A stretch of DNA of 64,000 nucleotides from Halobellus clavatus (GCF_900107195.1 NZ_FNPB01000008.1:117532-181531); one strand, 5' to 3'. Numbered from the stretch's first letter, positions 25,237 through 33,972 are shown. Translations and numbers: made by a program. The notes: generated by a model from the sequence alone, not told the origin.

Positions 25237-27750
25237 TTACTCGCGCACGATCGACCGCGAAGAGTTGGTGACGACGAGCAGACTGCTCGCGCCCATTGCG
25301 ACGGCCGCCAGCAGTGGGTTGAGGACGCCCGTGATCGCCAGCGGGACAGCCACGAGGTTGTAGACGAACGCCCACCCGAGGTTCTCGCGGATCCGGCGGT
25401 GCGTTCCACGAGCCACGTCGAAGACCGTCGGCACGGCGCCGAGTCCCTCCTTGACGATCACCGCGTCGGCCGCGCTTCCGGCGAGATCTGTCCCCGACGC
25501 GAGCGCGATCCCGACGTCCGCCGCCGCCAGCGCCGGCGCGTCGTTCGAACCGTCGCCGACCATCGCGACGGTCCCGCGCGAGCGGAGGCGCTCGACCGTC
25601 TGCGCCTTCGCCTCCGGCGGGACGCCGGCGAACACCTCGTCGATCGCGTCGTGCCGCCGGAACCCCTCGGCCGCCCGCTCGTCGTCCCCGGTGAGCACGA
25701 CGACGTCTCGGTCCGCCCCCAGCGTCGAGACGACGCGGTCCCACTCCTCACGCGGCGCGTCGCCGACGCCGAGGACGGCCTGCGCGCGTCCGTCCCAGCC
25801 GACGACCGTCGGAACGCGTCCGTTCTCGCGGATTCGGTCGGTCGCCGCCCGGATCGAACGCGACATCGCGTACCCTCGTGACCGGAGGAACTCGGGAGCC
25901 CCGACCGCGACCTCGATCCCGGAATCAGTCCCGGACACGGACGGTTCGCCCTCGTTTCCGATGTCTACGGTGCCGAGGACACCCTTCGCGTGAACCGTCG
26001 GGTCGGTCACGTTCGGGAGCGCGTCCGGGCCCGCCTCGACGACCGCGGCCCCGATCGGGTGGGATGCGTACCGCTCGACGGCAGCGGCCAACTCGAGCGC
26101 CCTGCGCTCCAGCGCCTCCGCGTCGGGGTCGGTCGATGCGGCCCTGACGGAGCCGCCGTCGGTCCGGCCGCCGTCCGCCGCGATCGCCCCGCCGTCCCCG
26201 TCGAACTCGGTTCCGACGACGTCGACGACCCGCATCCGCCCATCGGTCAGCGTCCCGGTCTTGTCGAAGACGACGACGTCGGCGTCGGCGGCGTCCTCGA
26301 ACACCGCGTCGGAAGCGACGACCACGCCCGCATCGGCCGCGTCGCGGATCCCGGCCGCCACGGCCAGCGGCGTCGCCAGACCGAGCGCACACGGACAGGA
26401 GACGACGAGCACCGTCAGCCCGGTGAGGACTGCGTCCGTGAGGGGGATCCCGAACGCGAGGGAGCCCACCGTCGTGAGTGTCGCGAGTGCGAGGACGAGG
26501 GGAACGAAGACCGTCGCCAGTTTGTCAGCGAGGCGCTGTGCGCCCGAGCGCGACGACTGGATCTCCCAGAGCAGTTCGACCAGCCGATCGAGCGTGCTGG
26601 TGGCCGCGTCGCTCACCTCGACCGTGATCGGGTCGTCGGTGACGATGGTGCCGCCGAGTACCTCCGCGCCCGGGCCGCGACGGTCGGGCATCGATTCGCC
26701 GGTCACGAGCGACTCGTCGACGGCGGCGCTCCCCTCGACGACGACGCCGTCGACGGGGATACGCTCACCCGGCCGCACCACCACGCGATCGCCCGCTCCC
26801 AACTCTTCGACCGAGACGGTCTCGGTGGATCCGTCGGCGGCGAGCCGCGTCGCCTCGTCGACGCGGGCGCTCGTCAGGTCCGTCAGTCGGCCGGCGGCAC
26901 GTCGCTTGACTCGGGCCTCGTAGTAGTTCCCCACCGTGACGACGAGTACGATCGCGACGCTCACGTCGAAGTAGACGTGCGTGCGCCCGGCGAGCACCGC
27001 ACCGACGCTGAAGAGGTACGCCGACACCGCCGCGAGCGCGACGAGCAAGTCCATATTGGGCTGTCCGGCGCGGAGGCTGACGTACGCCCCTCGAAGCAAC
27101 GGATAGCCCGTGTAGAACAGCACGATCGAGGACATCACCCAGACGTTGCCGAGGACGTAGAGCCCGTCCAGTCCGCCGAGATCGACGAACGGCTCGAAGC
27201 CGAGGTACGTCGGATACAGGAAGACCGCGTACCAGACCATCACCATCATCCCGAAGATCCCGCCGCCGATGAGGAGCGTCGCCAGCCCGTCGCGCTCGTC
27301 GGCTTCGCTTCCCTCTGGATCCTCGATGTCGTAGCCGTACCGCGAGAGCCGTTCGCCGAGGTCGTCGACGGTCGTTCGCTCGGGGTCGTACGTGACCGAG
27401 AGCATGTCCGTCGCGTAGGACGCCTCCACCCCGTAGACGCCATCGTCCTCCGCGGCGGTCGACTCGATGAACCGCTCGCAGGTCGCACAGTGCATTCCGT
27501 CGACCGCGAGGTACGTCTCGGCGGCGTCGTCTGGGACCTCGGCAGCCGCCGGCTCGCTCGTCGCGCTGTCGAGTTCGTCGTCGATCGCTGCGGGTCCGGC
27601 CTCGTCGGGGCCGCCGATCGATCGGGCGACTTCCAGGCACCCGCGACAGCAGTACGTGCCCGCGACGTCCGCGTCGGTCACCGGCGGGTCCGGCGTCGGG
27701 AGGTCACACAGCGAACAGGTGCCGGCGTCGTCGGTGCTGTCTGAACGCAT
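25237..27750 (-). CDS. copper-transporting P1B ATPase, FixI/CtpA (oxidase-assembly) type
   Basis: This is an 837-residue copper pump. The N-terminus has a cysteine domain, CSLC (12-15) and GTYCCRGC (Cys34, 35, 38), like the metal-binding part of FixI/CcoI pumps. One HMA domain follows with GMHCATCERF (Cys88/Cys91). The core shows TGES, CPC (about 452) in SCPCALGLATPLAVAAG, DKTGTLTDGRM and GDGSNDAPALAAADVG. FixI/CtpA-type ATPases deliver copper for cytochrome oxidase assembly, which fits the oxidase genes that start about 1.2 kb away. Its start lies 3 bases after the TauE/SafE gene stop, indicating cotranscription. It differs clearly from the Zn-type pump at 8984. Confidence 0.9.
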   Translation of the reverse strand: MRSDSTDDAGTCSLCDLPTPDPPVTDADVAGTYCCRGCLEVARSIGGPDEAGPAAIDDELDSATSEPAAAEVPDDAAETYLAVDGMHCATCERFIESTAAEDDGVYGVEASYATDMLSVTYDPERTTVDDLGERLSRYGYDIEDPEGSEADERDGLATLLIGGGIFGMMVMVWYAVFLYPTYLGFEPFVDLGGLDGLYVLGNVWVMSSIVLFYTGYPLLRGAYVSLRAGQPNMDLLVALAAVSAYLFSVGAVLAGRTHVYFDVSVAIVLVVTVGNYYEARVKRRAAGRLTDLTSARVDEATRLAADGSTETVSVEELGAGDRVVVRPGERIPVDGVVVEGSAAVDESLVTGESMPDRRGPGAEVLGGTIVTDDPITVEVSDAATSTLDRLVELLWEIQSSRSGAQRLADKLATVFVPLVLALATLTTVGSLAFGIPLTDAVLTGLTVLVVSCPCALGLATPLAVAAGIRDAADAGVVVASDAVFEDAADADVVVFDKTGTLTDGRMRVVDVVGTEFDGDGGAIAADGGRTDGGSVRAASTDPDAEALERRALELAAAVERYASHPIGAAVVEAGPDALPNVTDPTVHAKGVLGTVDIGNEGEPSVSGTDSGIEVAVGAPEFLRSRGYAMSRSIRAATDRIRENGRVPTVVGWDGRAQAVLGVGDAPREEWDRVVSTLGADRDVVVLTGDDERAAEGFRRHDAIDEVFAGVPPEAKAQTVERLRSRGTVAMVGDGSNDAPALAAADVGIALASGTDLAGSAADAVIVKEGLGAVPTVFDVARGTHRRIRENLGWAFVYNLVAVPLAITGVLNPLLAAVAMGASSLLVVTNSSRSIVRE

Positions 27751-27753
27751 TGG

Positions 27754-28584
27754 TCACCCCAGCGGCTGGTAGATCGGAATCATCGGATGCGGGATGTGGA
27801 TGCCCACGAGCATCAATCCGTGTGCGAGCGGCAAATATCCGAGGGCGAGGAAGGCGACACCGAGGACGCGGTGGAGCGTCCGGCGACGACCGACCGACAG
27901 CGACCCGAGCGCCGTCCCGTAGACGAAGAGCGTCGGGAACGTCCCGAGTCCCAGGAGCGACAGCAGAAACGCCGCCCGGAACGGATCGCCGATCGCGAAC
28001 GCGTACAGGTACGCGGGGAACGTGATCGGACAGGGGAGGAACGCGTGCCCGACGCCGAGGCCGACGATCCGGACGTCGCCGACGAGCGCGTCGACGCGAC
28101 TCGTGAGCGCGGCACTGACGCGACCGAAGACGGCCGAGATCCCGTCCGGCATCCGAATTACCCCACCGGTGCCGCCGCCGAGGTACGAGACGCCCGTCGT
28201 CATGATGAGCGCGCCGACGACGATCCCCGTCGCGGCCCGGACGCCGTTACCGATGGCGACGACGGCGTCGGCTGCGCCGACGGTGACGGCGCCGACGAGT
28301 GCGAGAACCGCTCCGACGACGGCGTACCCGCCTGCTCGGCCGAGATTGAACAGCGCGTGCTGTCTGACCTGCCGGACCGAGAGCCGGTCCTCGGTCGCTT
28401 CGGTGGCCTGGAGTCGGTCGGCGTAGACGCTCACCAGCGGCCCACACATTCCCAGGCAGTGCGCCCCGCCGAGCGCGCCCACGATCAGAAAGACTCCTGC
28501 CTCGACGTTCGATGCCGGGAGCGCATCGAGACCGCCGGCTGACAGCAGGACCGCGAGGGACTCGACCGTCGAAGGCCCCGGCAC
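27754..28584 (-). CDS. TauE/SafE-DsbD-like membrane protein, oxidase copper/thiol accessory
   Basis: This 276-residue protein has about six transmembrane helices and the motif GGAHCLGMCGPLVSVY near residue 39. The Cys-x3-Cys motif is characteristic of the DsbD_2/SafE-like family found next to FixI-type copper pumps. It probably handles electrons or copper across the membrane during oxidase maturation, although this is inferred from neighbours. The start is GTG 28584, 6 bases after the small upstream gene. It is tightly coupled to the copper ATPase downstream. Confidence 0.8.
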   Translation of the reverse strand: MPGPSTVESLAVLLSAGGLDALPASNVEAGVFLIVGALGGAHCLGMCGPLVSVYADRLQATEATEDRLSVRQVRQHALFNLGRAGGYAVVGAVLALVGAVTVGAADAVVAIGNGVRAATGIVVGALIMTTGVSYLGGGTGGVIRMPDGISAVFGRVSAALTSRVDALVGDVRIVGLGVGHAFLPCPITFPAYLYAFAIGDPFRAAFLLSLLGLGTFPTLFVYGTALGSLSVGRRRTLHRVLGVAFLALGYLPLAHGLMLVGIHIPHPMIPIYQPLG

Positions 28585-28590
28585 GGCCGA

Positions 28591-28803
28591 TCAGACCGCC
28601 TCTTCGCCGCTCGCGGCGTCCTCGTGGGAGCCGTGATCCGCTCCCTCGGTCGGCGAGAAGAGCAGGTACAGACTCACGGCGATGAGGAGGACGTTGACGA
28701 GCGTGATCGCCCCGGCCCACCACGTCCGGAAGAGCCCGAACGCGGCGACCGGAAGGATCGCTAACAGCGCGGCCATTCCTGCGACACGCGGCGTCAGTTC
28801 CAT
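28591..28803 (-). CDS. small two-helix membrane protein, putative ba3 oxidase accessory subunit
   Basis: This is a 70-residue protein with two hydrophobic helices (about 10-27 and 29-50) and a His/Asp/Glu-rich tail (GADHGSHEDAASGEE) that could bind metal. Similar tiny proteins sit beside haloarchaeal ba3 oxidase genes. It is the first gene of the leftward operon with the TauE/SafE protein and copper ATPase, and starts at ATG 28803. The open frame continues upstream to 29052 but only as antisense of cbaD and the promoter. Confidence 0.65.
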   Translation of the reverse strand: MELTPRVAGMAALLAILPVAAFGLFRTWWAGAITLVNVLLIAVSLYLLFSPTEGADHGSHEDAASGEEAV

Positions 28804-28902
28804 ACGCTCAGTACCGAGTCGGGGTGATTCGACATTTCGCTGATTCTCATGGTGTAGGAATCTCTCCGTTCGTTCAAGAATCTTTAGTCCAGACGCGTCG
28901 AT
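28804..28902. promoter_or_regulatory. divergent promoter region between oxidase and copper-delivery operons
   Basis: These 99 bases separate two operons of one function. ATCTTTAGTCC at about 28878-28888 can serve as the TATA box for cbaD. AT-rich words on the other side could serve the leftward operon. Shared control is likely but no operator is visible. Confidence 0.45.
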
Positions 28903-29175
28903 ATGGCAGCAGAACCGGAATCCGAGGAGATGCCGACGTCGGCCGGCGAGGGGGCCGGTGACGGAGCGTCGATTCCCGACACGGAATCGATCGACGACGA
29001 GGGGTACGTGATCGGCTCGGGCCGCGCCGGGGTCGTCAGACAGATCGACCACGACGACTTCGATCCGATCGGGACACTCGTCCTCATCGCGATCTATATG
29101 GCGATCGTCGGTGCGATGTGGATATTTATGTACTTCGTCGAGTTCCTCGGCGGTGACCTGACGGTGATCGGATAA
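28903..29175 (+). CDS. cbaD: ba3-type terminal oxidase small subunit (CbaD-like)
   Basis: This is a 90-residue protein with an acidic soluble N-terminus (residues 1-55) and one transmembrane helix (LVLIAIYMAIVGAMWIFMYF, about 59-78). Topology resembles the single-helix subunit IIa of ba3 oxidases, whose helix packs against subunits I and II. It is the first gene of the rightward oxidase operon; cbaB starts 2 bases after its stop. The symbol follows the Natronomonas cba operon order and is a positional assignment. Confidence 0.75.
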   Translation: MAAEPESEEMPTSAGEGAGDGASIPDTESIDDEGYVIGSGRAGVVRQIDHDDFDPIGTLVLIAIYMAIVGAMWIFMYFVEFLGGDLTVIG

Positions 29176-29177
29176 CT

Positions 29178-29693
29178 ATGGAGATACACAGATACGAGAA
29201 AATCTGGTTGGCGGGCGCACTGCTCCTCATCGTCGGCTTCATCGCGACCATCTCCTACGGTGCGGTCGGCGCCGGTATCGAGATGGTCGACGACGACGGT
29301 GGACAGATCGAGCCGAACGCGATCAGCGACCATCCCAAGTTCAGCGAGCCGGGAACGTACAAGACCGGCGAAAACGAGTACGACGTCTACGTGGTCGCCT
29401 ATCAGTTCGCGTTCGACCCCGGCACGTCGGACCCGATCCGGGTGCCGGCCAACTCCGAGGTGACCTTCCACATCACGTCCAGAGACGTCGTCCACGGCTT
29501 CGAGATCGTCGGGACCAACGCCAACACGATGGCGATCCCGGGACAGGTCGCGACGATCACCGTCGAGTTCGGCGAACCGACTGAGTACGGACTGCTCTGT
29601 CACGAGTACTGCGGATCGGCCCACCACGCGATGGAGGGCAGTATTCAGGTCGTGCCGCAGAGCCAGTGGAACGAGAGTATGGTGGTGAACTGA
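29178..29693 (+). CDS. cbaB: cytochrome c oxidase subunit II (ba3 type)
   Basis: This 171-residue subunit has one N-terminal membrane anchor (about 9-30) and an extracellular cupredoxin domain. CuA ligands are His106 (VVHGFEI) and the C-terminal site CHEYCGSAHHAM, giving Cys141, Glu143 (backbone), Cys145, His149 and Met152. The single-helix anchor is typical of ba3-type oxidases. CuA accepts electrons, here probably from a halocyanin, and passes them to subunit I. Its stop is followed immediately by cbaA at 29695. Confidence 0.95.
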   Translation: MEIHRYEKIWLAGALLLIVGFIATISYGAVGAGIEMVDDDGGQIEPNAISDHPKFSEPGTYKTGENEYDVYVVAYQFAFDPGTSDPIRVPANSEVTFHITSRDVVHGFEIVGTNANTMAIPGQVATITVEFGEPTEYGLLCHEYCGSAHHAMEGSIQVVPQSQWNESMVVN

Positions 29694-29694
29694 A

Positions 29695-31497
29695 ATGGCG
29701 ACGTTCGTCGATAGATATCCGGACGAAGCGAAAGTCGTACAGGCATCGTTCGCAGTCGCGTTTATCGCGCTCGGGATCGGGGCGTTCTTCGGGCTGATCC
29801 AGGCCTTACACCGGACCAACATCCTGCGCGTCATCGACTCGGTCGACTACTACACGCTCCTGACCGCGCACGGCGTGTTACTCGCGCTCGTGTTCACGAT
29901 CTTCTTCCTCGTCGGCGTGTTCACGTGGGCGATCGCGAAGGGGTTCGAGCGCCCGCTCCCGGACATCAGACTGACGTGGGCGTGGTTCGGCCTGATGACG
30001 ACCGGGACGGTCCTGACCGCGGTCGCAATCCTCGCCGGGCTGGTCCCCGAGATCCCGATGAGCGCGGACGTGCTGTACACCTTCTACGCCCCGCTCGAGG
30101 CGCACCCGGCCTTCTACATCGGGCTCGCGATGTTCATCGTCGGCACGTGGATGGCGGGGGCGGACTGGTTCCTCGCGTACCGCGATTGGCGCGGCGACAA
30201 CCCCGACGAACGGATTCCGCTGCAACCGTTTATGGTGCTGACCACGATGATTATGTGGTACGTCTCGACGCTCGGCGTCGCCGTCGCCGTCGTGTTCTTC
30301 CTGATCCCGTGGTCGCTCGGCCTCATCGAGACGGTGAATCCGCTTCTCACCCGGACGCTGTTCTGGTACTTCGGCCACCCCGTCGTCTACTTCTGGCTGA
30401 TGCCCGCGTACCTGCTGTGGTACACGGTGCTGCCGAAACTCGCGGGCGGCCGCCTCTTCAGCGACCCACTCGCCCGCGTCGTCTTCGTGCTGTTCGTCCT
30501 GCTGTCGACCCCGGTGGGGATCCACCACCAGTACGTCGACCCCGGGATCGCAGAGGGGTTCAAGTTCATCGCGATGACGAACACGATGTTCCTCCTGCTC
30601 CCGTCGCTCCTGACGGCGTTCACCGTCGTCGCCAGCGTCGAACACGGCGCGCGACAGCGCGGCGGTGAGGGCTATCTCAGCTGGCTGGGCGCACTCCCGT
30701 GGCGCGATCCCGCCTTCGCCGGGATGGCGCTGGCCGGACTGATGTTCGCCGCCGGCGGCTTCTCGGGGATGGTCAACGCCGGGATGAACATCAACTACCT
30801 CGTCCACAACACGCTGTGGGTCCCCGGGCACTTCCACATGACCGTCGGGACCGCCGTGGCGCTGACGATGATGGCCGGCACCTACTGGCTGCTGCCGCAG
30901 ATCACCGGCAAGACGGTCTACAGCCGACCGATCGGCCTCTTCCAGGTCGTGCTGTGGTTCATCGGAATGGTGTTCATGTCCAACGCGATGCACCGCGGCG
31001 GCCTGCTGGGCATCCCCCGCCGGACCGCCGAGCCGCAGTATCAGAACTTCGACTTCGCGGCCGCGGTCGGCAGCGTCGGCGAGATCCGAATGCAGATCGC
31101 CTTCGGCGGGCTGTTGCTCTTCCTCAGCGTCGTCTTCTTCCTGTTCAACGTGGCGGCGACGTGGGCCGAAGACCGAGTCGACACGCCCGTCGACGATACG
31201 ATTCCCGCGCCGCTATCGCCGCCGAGCGGCGCGCCGCTGATCCTCGACAACCTCGCGCTGTGGACCGGCATCGCGGTCGTGCTTGTCGTCCTCGCGTACA
31301 CCCTCCCGCTGGCGAGCATCGTCACCGACAGCGGACTGCTCGGAAGTAGCCCCGGCTTCCCGGTCGCCATCTCGCTGGAGGCGCTCGCGGAAGCGGCCGC
31401 GTCCGCCCTGCCGCACGTCTCCCTCGACGCGGCCGCGGGGCTCCGGCCGCTCGACGTCGCCGCGGAGGCCGCCGAAACACTGGAGGTGAGTCGCTGA
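29695..31497 (+). CDS. cbaA: cytochrome c oxidase subunit I (ba3 type)
   Basis: This is a 600-residue haem-copper oxidase catalytic subunit with about 13-14 helices. The low-spin haem ligand is in LTAHGVLLAL (His59). The CuB site is FGHPVVYFW and the His pair GIHHQY. The C-terminal haem ligands are in HNTLWVPGHFHM. The sequence follows the ba3/B-family pattern, without the D-channel residues of the A family. It reduces O2 to water and pumps protons. A poorly conserved hydrophobic tail with an alanine-rich segment (about 570-600) is present. The stop overlaps cbaE by one base (TGATG). Confidence 0.95.
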   Translation: MATFVDRYPDEAKVVQASFAVAFIALGIGAFFGLIQALHRTNILRVIDSVDYYTLLTAHGVLLALVFTIFFLVGVFTWAIAKGFERPLPDIRLTWAWFGLMTTGTVLTAVAILAGLVPEIPMSADVLYTFYAPLEAHPAFYIGLAMFIVGTWMAGADWFLAYRDWRGDNPDERIPLQPFMVLTTMIMWYVSTLGVAVAVVFFLIPWSLGLIETVNPLLTRTLFWYFGHPVVYFWLMPAYLLWYTVLPKLAGGRLFSDPLARVVFVLFVLLSTPVGIHHQYVDPGIAEGFKFIAMTNTMFLLLPSLLTAFTVVASVEHGARQRGGEGYLSWLGALPWRDPAFAGMALAGLMFAAGGFSGMVNAGMNINYLVHNTLWVPGHFHMTVGTAVALTMMAGTYWLLPQITGKTVYSRPIGLFQVVLWFIGMVFMSNAMHRGGLLGIPRRTAEPQYQNFDFAAAVGSVGEIRMQIAFGGLLLFLSVVFFLFNVAATWAEDRVDTPVDDTIPAPLSPPSGAPLILDNLALWTGIAVVLVVLAYTLPLASIVTDSGLLGSSPGFPVAISLEALAEAAASALPHVSLDAAAGLRPLDVAAEAAETLEVSR

Positions 31498-31706
31498 TGC
31501 GACAACTCTCACCCGGGCTGTTCCTGGTGCTCGTCGCTTTCACCATCCCTCTGGCCGTCGAGTTCCGGACCGTCGCCGGGTTCTTCGGGTTCGACCTCCC
31601 GTTCATCTCGATGATCCTCTTCGAGGTGGTGCTGTTGGCGATCCTCACCGGAGTGTACGTGCTCGGACGGCTCACGCCGGACGAGGACACCGCCACGACG
31701 TCGTAA
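31497..31706 (+). CDS. cbaE: small membrane protein of the ba3 oxidase operon (CbaE-like)
   Basis: This is a 69-residue protein with two hydrophobic helices (about 7-25 and 36-57) and a short acidic tail. The start codon overlaps the cbaA stop, showing translational coupling and a role linked to the oxidase. Whether it is a structural subunit or an assembly factor is not known. The symbol is positional. Confidence 0.75.
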   Translation: MRQLSPGLFLVLVAFTIPLAVEFRTVAGFFGFDLPFISMILFEVVLLAILTGVYVLGRLTPDEDTATTS

Positions 31707-32058
31707 CCGCTCGGACGGCGTTTCGCGTTTCGAGCAGGTCGCTTTCGACCGGCTCGCTTTCGACCGGATCGATAGGCAGAGGCGTCGCGGCCGCGTCGCC
31801 GTGAAAGAGGTGCCGGGCGATCCGCCCCCTGGCCGCTCCGGACTCGACTTCTATAGTAGCGTTTGTAAGACCGGACGGCGCACAGCCATATTCGAGTTGC
31901 TTGGCGAGTGAGAGTGGACCGGGTTCCGATGGCCGAAGATGGCTACTCGCCCGCCCGTCTCGGTCGCTCGGGCCGGGACTGAAGAGACTGACTGCTGAGA
32001 ACAGTGCTGCGATCGGCGGGGGCGATCGACCCTGACGCAGTGAGGCAGTCGGCCGTCT
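31707..32058. other. 352-bp gene-free region after the oxidase operon
   Basis: I see no credible coding frame. There is a direct duplication of CGCTTTCGACCGG (around 31740 and 31757). An isolated AT-rich spot, CTATAGTAGCGTTTGTAAG (31852-31870), resembles a sequence near 47010-47030. A short hairpin, CGATC/GATCG, lies around 32012-32030. Parts could be a decayed mobile-element end or an untranslated RNA; neither can be shown here. Confidence 0.4.
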
Positions 32059-32289
32059 TCACCGGTGGGGGACGTGGCGACGGGTCGCCGCGGCCGTCAC
32101 CAGCAGGAACGCGCCGAAGACGGCCGTCATCGCGAGCTCAGGGGGGATCGCACCGAGCCCGCCGCCGAGCGTCTCGATGAGCGCGTACCCTGCGACCGCC
32201 GTCAGCACGACGCCGAGAACGACGAAGACGCCGATTGCGATCTTCAGGGGGTCAATGGTGATCTTCGGAGTGGGACGTGAGTGACTCAT
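32059..32289 (-). CDS. small membrane protein (76 aa)
   Basis: This unrecognised protein has two predicted helices (about 17-40 and 48-66) after a short polar N-terminus (MSHSRPTPKITID). A clear TATA box at 32319-32324 lies about 31 bases before ATG 32289. That supports this start over an upstream ATG at 32319, which would sit inside the TATA box. It is encoded on the strand opposite the oxidase operon and may or may not be functionally tied to it. Confidence 0.6.
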   Translation of the reverse strand: MSHSRPTPKITIDPLKIAIGVFVVLGVVLTAVAGYALIETLGGGLGAIPPELAMTAVFGAFLLVTAAATRRHVPHR

Positions 32290-32318
32290 TTCATCCGTTA
32301 CTACGGGCGACGACAGCA

Positions 32319-32324
32319 TATAAA
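32319..32324 (-). promoter_or_regulatory. TATA box for the 32059-32289 gene
   Basis: On the minus strand CATTTATATGC is a strong archaeal TATA element about 31 bases from the start codon, indicating a short or absent leader. Confidence 0.6.
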
Positions 32325-32400
32325 TGGAAACCGCTTCTCAAAACGTTGGAATCGGGTGGGCTCGGGAGCGACTACCGCTGTGGGCCGATTCGACGGCTGC

Positions 32401-33615
32401 TCAGTCCGCCGCTGATTCCCCTGTGCCGGCGGCGGGGCCGAGGCGCTCCTCGCGCGAGAGGTAACACTGCGGGTCGGAGCCGAAGACGTCGCCCTCGGCT
32501 GAGAGCGCGCGCAGGCGGGACCCTCCGCGACAGATGTCCTGGTGGCGGCACTCCCCGCACGGACCCGTCAGGTGCTCCTCGCGGTTCCGAAGCGCGCCCA
32601 AGAGCGGGTTCGATTCGTCCTCCCAGATCGCGCCGAAGGGCCGGTCGCGGACGTTGCCGAGGCTGTACCCCTGCCAGAACTGCGTGAGGTGGACGTTGCC
32701 CTGGTAGTCGACGTCGGCGACGCGTTCGCCGGTGGGATCGCCGCCGTTGACTTCCAGATACCGACGGACGGCGTCAGCCTTCGCGTCGCTGAAGTGCTCC
32801 CGGGCGTACTCGACGAGGAACGCGGCGTCGGCGTAGTTCCCCACGAGTAAGGTCTCGATCTCCTCGCCCTCCCGGTGGTACGCGAGCGTCATCTCACAGA
32901 GCCGCTCGACGGCGCGGCGACGATCCGCCGGAGAGAGGTCCGCGTCGGCGATCTCGCCGCCGCGGCCGCCGTAGTCCAGGTGGTAGAAACAGAACCGGTC
33001 CAGCCCGACTTCCGAGAGGAGATCGACGACGGACTCCATATCGGCGGCGTTCTTCTCGGTGATCGTGTAGCGAAGTCCCGTCTTGAGCCCCGCGTCGAGG
33101 AAGTTCTCGATTCCACGCACGGCGGCGTCGAACGCGCCCTCCTCACCGCGGAACGCGTCGTTGCGCTCGGGCATCCCGTCGACGGAGACGCCGGCGTACT
33201 TGAGGCCCGCGTCCCGGAGGGCCGCTGCTCGCTCGGGCGTCGCGAGCGTCCCGTTGGTCGAGAGGACGGGTCGGATCCCGACGTCGTCGGCGTACGCGAC
33301 CAGCTCTTCGAGGTCGTCGCGAACGAGCGGTTCGCCGCCCGAAAAGAGGACGACCGGCGCGCCGTAGTCGGCGAGTTCCTCGAGCAGCTGTTTCCCCTCC
33401 GCCGTCGTCAACTCTCCGGGGGCGGCGTCGAGATCAGCGCCGGCGTAGCAGTGTTCGCAATAGAGGTTACACCGACGGGTGAGGTTCCAGACGACGACCG
33501 GCTTCGTCGTCCGGTCTTCGGTGATCTGCTCCTCCTCGGAGTCGCGACCGTCGTCGTACCGGAGGCCGTCGCCCTCGGCGTCGAGAGCACACAGGAGCTT
33601 GCTGATCGAGATCAT
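32401..33615 (-). CDS. ahbC: radical SAM/SPASM haem-biosynthesis enzyme, AhbC-like (12,18-didecarboxysirohaem deacetylase)
   Basis: This 404-residue enzyme has a 4Fe-4S radical-SAM motif, CNLYCEHC (Cys49, 53, 56). The strand LFSGGEPLVRDDL and VLSTNGTL complete the SAM barrel. The C-terminal SPASM-like cluster has CGECRHQDIC and a later CYLSREE. Wording from MISISKLLC through VVWNLTRRCN, the FCFYHLDYGGRGG segment and QFWQGYSLGNVRDRPF match AhbC, which converts didecarboxysirohaem to Fe-coproporphyrin in the archaeal haem route. AhbD is the closest alternative. Its ATG overlaps the stop of the small upstream gene (TGATG), so the two proteins are probably made together. The oxidase next door needs haem. 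Confidence 0.75.
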   Translation of the reverse strand: MISISKLLCALDAEGDGLRYDDGRDSEEEQITEDRTTKPVVVWNLTRRCNLYCEHCYAGADLDAAPGELTTAEGKQLLEELADYGAPVVLFSGGEPLVRDDLEELVAYADDVGIRPVLSTNGTLATPERAAALRDAGLKYAGVSVDGMPERNDAFRGEEGAFDAAVRGIENFLDAGLKTGLRYTITEKNAADMESVVDLLSEVGLDRFCFYHLDYGGRGGEIADADLSPADRRRAVERLCEMTLAYHREGEEIETLLVGNYADAAFLVEYAREHFSDAKADAVRRYLEVNGGDPTGERVADVDYQGNVHLTQFWQGYSLGNVRDRPFGAIWEDESNPLLGALRNREEHLTGPCGECRHQDICRGGSRLRALSAEGDVFGSDPQCYLSREERLGPAAGTGESAAD

Positions 33616-33899
33616 CAGCGGTCACCACCCGTGGCGGGCGCTTCGCTCGTCGCCGCCTCGTCCTCGCCGAACGTTCGGTCACTGAACCGGGCCACGTCGT
33701 CCGCGCGGCAGAGCCATAGCGTCTCCGCCGTCCACCCGAACAGCGACGACGCCTGCTCGCGGGCGATTGACTCGCTCGGCGCTGTGACGCTCCCGACGTG
33801 TTGCAGCGGCTCGCTCGGCTCACGGCGGAGGAACACCTCCCACTCGGGTGTCGTATCGCTCCGCGGTTCGGTCACGCGCATTCTCGCTTCGTCACTCAT
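33615..33899 (-). CDS. Htur_1727-family rSAM partner protein, PaaB-like
   Basis: This 94-residue protein matches the haloarchaeal family catalogued as a 'radical-SAM-partnered candidate RiPP'. However, PEWEVFLRREP, the central HVGSVTAPS, then LWLCRADDVARFS follow the order and spacing of PaaB, the small subunit of phenylacetyl-CoA oxygenase (EVFVR, HVGSL, IWVV). Total length is also alike. There is no leader-core organisation, no terminal cleavage motif, and only one Cys. I therefore read it as a folded partner or scaffold of the rSAM enzyme, not a peptide precursor. The start ATG 33899 is favoured over upstream open frame by composition. Confidence 0.7.
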   Translation of the reverse strand: MSDEARMRVTEPRSDTTPEWEVFLRREPSEPLQHVGSVTAPSESIAREQASSLFGWTAETLWLCRADDVARFSDRTFGEDEAATSEAPATGGDR

Positions 33900-33972
33900 C
33901 GTCTCTAGTACGTCAGTCACTCCCCGAACCCGTTCCGCCCGTTTTCGAGAACTGAGAACGAGTCGGACTCCA

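Noticed and set aside
25990..27744. A 584-codon rightward open frame over the copper ATPase gene
   Set aside because: It is antisense to a fully motif-supported P-type ATPase. The arginine- and valine-rich composition is typical of antisense frames in high-G+C genes, and it lacks any domain.
29878..30993. A 371-codon leftward open frame over cbaA
   Set aside because: Composition is His/Arg/Glu-rich with no domain. It lies opposite the haem-copper subunit I, so it is a shadow frame.
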